Shown here piece after piece: positions 39,989 through 41,904 of a DNA stretch of 41,904 nt (the stretch's first letter is position 1; each line of letters opens with the position of its first letter). Origin of the DNA: Acidithiobacillus sp. (lineage in GTDB: Bacteria; Pseudomonadota; Gammaproteobacteria; Acidithiobacillales; Acidithiobacillaceae); NCBI RefSeq assembly GCF_023256195.1, contig NZ_JAGDWX010000025.1, positions 5,001 through 46,904 of the forward strand, in the 5' to 3' direction. Position numbers and translations under genes: made by a program. Under the pieces are notes generated by a model, which made no database searches, was not told the origin of the DNA, and was given only the letters and a program-made list of their open reading frames with translations.

Positions 39989-40510
39989 ATGAGCCAAGCC
40001 TTGTTGACGGTCATCGGCGAGGACCGCCCCGGTATCGTCGCTGCCGTGACCCAAGCCCTCCACACCGCCGACTGCGCCATCGGCGACGCCTCCATGATGC
40101 GCCTCGGAGGCTACTTCACCATCATGCAGATCATCCACTACAGCCGCGATCTCGGCACCGTGGAGACGGCCTTGGACCCGGCCATGAAAGCCCTCAACCT
40201 GCGCATCCATCTGGACCCTATATCCAGCGCGCCGGCGGCCGCGGACGAGGCCAACGTGCGGGTGACCGTCTACGGTGCCGACCACGCCGGTATCGTTGCC
40301 AGCGTCACCCAGGCCTTGGCCTCGGTGCACTTCAATATCGTCGAGCTGGAGAGCGAGCAGTCCGGCAATCCGGAGCGTCCCATCTATGTCATGGTGATCC
40401 AGGGCTCGGCGCCCGGTGGGCTTGCCGAGGTTCGCGAGGTGCTGGAGCCCCTCAAGAGCCGTGAGGCCATCGAGATCGGGGTACATCCCATCGATACGGC
40501 GATGTTCTGA
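39989..40510 (+). CDS. Double-ACT-domain protein, GcvR-like
   Basis: This 173-residue protein consists of two ACT domains: one begins LLTVIGEDRPGIVAAVTQAL and the other VRVTVYGADHAGIVASVTQAL. It resembles the GcvR family, whose E. coli member represses the glycine cleavage operon with GcvA, but many homologues have no known function. ATG 39989 follows TAGGAGA and lies 1 base after the mtnB stop. Being fused in transcription to methionine salvage and to def is unusual and could point to amino-acid sensing; the ligand cannot be read from the sequence. Confidence 0.82.
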   Translation: MSQALLTVIGEDRPGIVAAVTQALHTADCAIGDASMMRLGGYFTIMQIIHYSRDLGTVETALDPAMKALNLRIHLDPISSAPAAADEANVRVTVYGADHAGIVASVTQALASVHFNIVELESEQSGNPERPIYVMVIQGSAPGGLAEVREVLEPLKSREAIEIGVHPIDTAMF

Positions 40511-40512
40511 CC

Positions 40513-41031
40513 ATGGCCGTGCTCCCCATCCTGACCTACCCCGATCCGCGCCTGCATCGCAAGGCGCAGCCCGTGGAGCAGTTCGACGAGGAACTACGGC
40601 GATTCGTTGCCGATCTTACCGAAACCATGTACGCCGGTCCCGGTGGGGTCGGGATTGCGGCGCCGCAAGTAGACCGTCTGCAGCGGATCGTACTGGTGGA
40701 CGTGCGGTCAAAGCTGGGCGACGACTGCCACGGTTTTCTCTGCCTCATCAATCCCGAACTCATCGCCTGGGAGGGCATGGCGGTGGGACGGGAGGGCTGC
40801 ATGTCCGTGCCCGATTTTACCGGGAATGTCATCCGTGCCGAGCGCATCCGGGTGCAGGCCCAGGATCTGGACGGACGTAGCCGTGTATACGAGTGCGCGG
40901 GTTTCGAAGCCCGCGCGGTGCAGCACGAGATGGACCACCTGGACGGTTTTCTCTTTCTGGACCGGCTCGTCTCGCGCAAGACCGATCTTTTTCGGCGCAA
41001 GAATTACCAGAAAAAAGAGTCCAAGGCCTAA
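40513..41031 (+). CDS. def: Peptide deformylase
   Basis: This 172-residue metallohydrolase removes the formyl group from the N-terminal Met of new proteins. All three motifs are present: GVGIAAPQ near 45-52, REGCMSVP with metal ligand Cys96, and QHEMDHLDG with His138, Glu139 and His142. The C terminus is basic (RRKNYQKKESKA). ATG 40513 lies 2 bases after the ACT-protein stop. It is usually next to fmt; here it ends the mtn operon and is likely one of more than one def gene, though no other is in the window. Confidence 0.95.
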   Translation: MAVLPILTYPDPRLHRKAQPVEQFDEELRRFVADLTETMYAGPGGVGIAAPQVDRLQRIVLVDVRSKLGDDCHGFLCLINPELIAWEGMAVGREGCMSVPDFTGNVIRAERIRVQAQDLDGRSRVYECAGFEARAVQHEMDHLDGFLFLDRLVSRKTDLFRRKNYQKKESKA

Positions 41032-41184
41032 GGCAATCGCCTCCGTTCGCGTTCGCTGTCGGGTGGCGACGTGTCCATTTCCAATCGGTCGCTCCGGTGC
41101 CGCGCTGAGTATCCACCGGGAGCATAAAAAAGCCCCAACCGAGGTTGGGGCTTCAAGCGGGGCGAGAGAACTGGACCTACGCGA
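41032..41184. other. Spacer between def and the DUF1641-like gene
   Basis: This 153-base convergent gap contains no gene that I can support. Its only clear element is the hairpin at 41125-41152 described separately. The sequence left of it (41032-41120) is GC-rich without repeats or motifs I recognise. Confidence 0.6.
41125..41152 (-). terminator. Intrinsic terminator of the DUF1641-like gene
   Basis: AGCCCCAAC and GTTGGGGCT form a 9-base stem around CGAG (41131-41152). Read on the minus strand it is followed by a T run (the A run at 41126-41131), a strong factor-independent terminator 33 bases after the gene's stop codon. On the plus strand it follows def but lacks a good T run, so any def termination here would be weaker. 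Confidence 0.85.
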
Positions 41185-41904
41185 TCAGTGCTTGAGCTGG
41201 CAGGAGCGGAAGTGCTTGCCCACCAGCATGAGGAACTGGATGGTCTGCTGGGTCTCGGGCTGCTTCATGATCTCCCACAGACCGGCGATTCCGCCTTTGG
41301 GTGGCGGAGCTTTGCTGGCCTCTGCCGCGGCGCCCTCCAGACACTGCAGAAAGTCCGTCAGGATGTGCTGCTGATCCAGTTGCTCCGCGACGTTCAGCAG
41401 GCGGTCCATCACGCCCGTGCGGGTAGCCCGGTCCAGGAGACAGAGGGCGTCGGTGGCGAGGCCGGCCAGACGCCCGACCATCTCGTCGTTCAGGGAGTCA
41501 CCCGCGGCCCCCATCATCCGCGCCAGATGCACGATGCGATCGAGGTCGCCGTTGTGGACCAGGGCGGAGATGGCCGGCAGGGCATCCTTGAGTTCGCTGC
41601 GGTTGACGCGATCCAGGAGGTCGAGGCCATCGCTGGCCACCCCGGCCAGGCGCCCGACCATCTCGTCGCTCAGGGAGTCACCCGCGGCCCCCATCATCCG
41701 CGCCAGATGCACGATGCGATCGAGGTCGCCGTTGTGGACCAGGGCGGAGATGGCCGGCAGGGCATCCTTGAGTTCGCTGCGGTTGACGCGATCCAGGAGG
41801 TCGAGGCCATCGCTGGCCACCCCGGCCAGGCGCCCGACCATCTCGTCGCTCAGGGAGTCACCCGCGGCCCCCATCATCCGCGCCAGATGCACGATGCGAT
41901 CGAG
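41185..41904 (-). CDS. DUF1641-like repeat protein, 3' part (5' end outside window)
   Basis: The frame is open from the window edge to the stop at 41185, 239 residues. The C terminus GIAGLWEIMKQPETQQTIQF and LMLVGKHF resembles DUF1641 proteins, which in sulfur oxidisers occur beside sulfide:quinone reductase or heterodisulfide-reductase-like genes; function is not established. Before it lie tandem 60-residue units, each with the stretch ARMMGAAGDSLSDEMVGRLA and SELKDALPAISALVHNGDLD; two are identical, a third is partly diverged (LNDEMVGRLAGLATDAL), and another begins at the edge. The GTG at 41892 is inside a repeat and is not a credible start. Periodicity and composition suggest stacked amphipathic helices. 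Confidence 0.75.
   Translation of the reverse strand, partial: LDRIVHLARMMGAAGDSLSDEMVGRLAGVASDGLDLLDRVNRSELKDALPAISALVHNGDLDRIVHLARMMGAAGDSLSDEMVGRLAGVASDGLDLLDRVNRSELKDALPAISALVHNGDLDRIVHLARMMGAAGDSLNDEMVGRLAGLATDALCLLDRATRTGVMDRLLNVAEQLDQQHILTDFLQCLEGAAAEASKAPPPKGGIAGLWEIMKQPETQQTIQFLMLVGKHFRSCQLKH
41461..41904 (-). repeat. 180-base tandem repeat array within the DUF1641-like gene
   Basis: The sequence repeats with a 180-base period. Bases 41521-41724 are identical to 41701-41904 (204 bases), so two complete units (41521-41700 and 41701-41880) and the first 24 bases of another show no difference. The left flank 41461-41520 matches 41641-41700 with 3 mismatches before similarity fades. 180 is a multiple of 3, so copies keep the frame. 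The array continues beyond the window. Confidence 0.95.

Noticed and set aside
41461-41904. CRISPR array or other non-coding direct repeat
   Set aside because: The unit is 180 bases with no spacers, a multiple of three, and lies in an open coding frame; it is an intragenic protein repeat.

Overview
The window looks like a chromosomal segment of an acidophilic, sulfur-oxidising gammaproteobacterium-like chemolithoautotroph, most likely an Acidithiobacillus or close relative. The grounds are a fused DoxDA-type thiosulfate:quinone oxidoreductase, an isocitrate dehydrogenase carrying the NAD-type specificity residues (a known trait of Acidithiobacillus thiooxidans), high GC, and proteobacterial gene orders (nusA-infB-rbfA-truB-rpsO-pnp; gloB/yafS-like/rnhA/dnaQ). 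Genus assignment is inference; no rRNA or tRNA gene is present. Coding density is very high and no gap between genes exceeds about 210 bases. I see no prophage, insertion sequence, CRISPR array or obvious genomic island.

Layout. 1-8404 (+): translation/RNA operon nusA (3' part), infB, rbfA, truB, rpsO, pnp, then an M16 zinc peptidase. 8329-11130: gloB (-) facing a YafS-like methyltransferase-fold gene, rnhA and dnaQ (+). 11223-12818 (-): gloA and doxDA. 13023-19277 (-): a leftward train of a small DUF2892-like membrane protein, ppiB, lpxH, lysC, argD, argF, argG. 19398-20492 (+): transaldolase. 20550-23233 (-): a LysM lytic transglycosylase, then fabI. 23444-24847 (+): gltX. 24855-26657 (-): SulP transporter. 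26846-34424 (+): a tightly overlapping operon acn, icd, sucC, a small unknown membrane-anchored coiled-coil gene, sucD, nadE, glnB. 34444-35193 (-): bamD. 35222-41031 (+): a second tightly coupled operon rluD, pgeF, mtnD, mtnW, mtnX, mtnB, a double-ACT protein, def. 41185-41904 (-): 3' part of a DUF1641-like gene containing 180-base perfect tandem repeats, running off the window.

How the genes work together. The 26.8-34.4 kb operon joins the oxidative branch to 2-oxoglutarate (aconitase, isocitrate dehydrogenase), succinyl-CoA synthetase, the enzyme that makes NAD+, and the PII protein that senses 2-oxoglutarate, so it reads as a carbon/nitrogen node. The 36.9-40.0 kb genes encode four consecutive steps of methionine salvage, with the enolase supplied by a RuBisCO-like protein; the nucleoside-cleaving and isomerase steps (MtnP/MtnN/MtnK, MtnA) are not in the window, and the pgeF gene immediately upstream is a candidate for the first of them. 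The most unusual sequence feature is the identical 60-residue repeat array in the DUF1641-like gene at the right edge.
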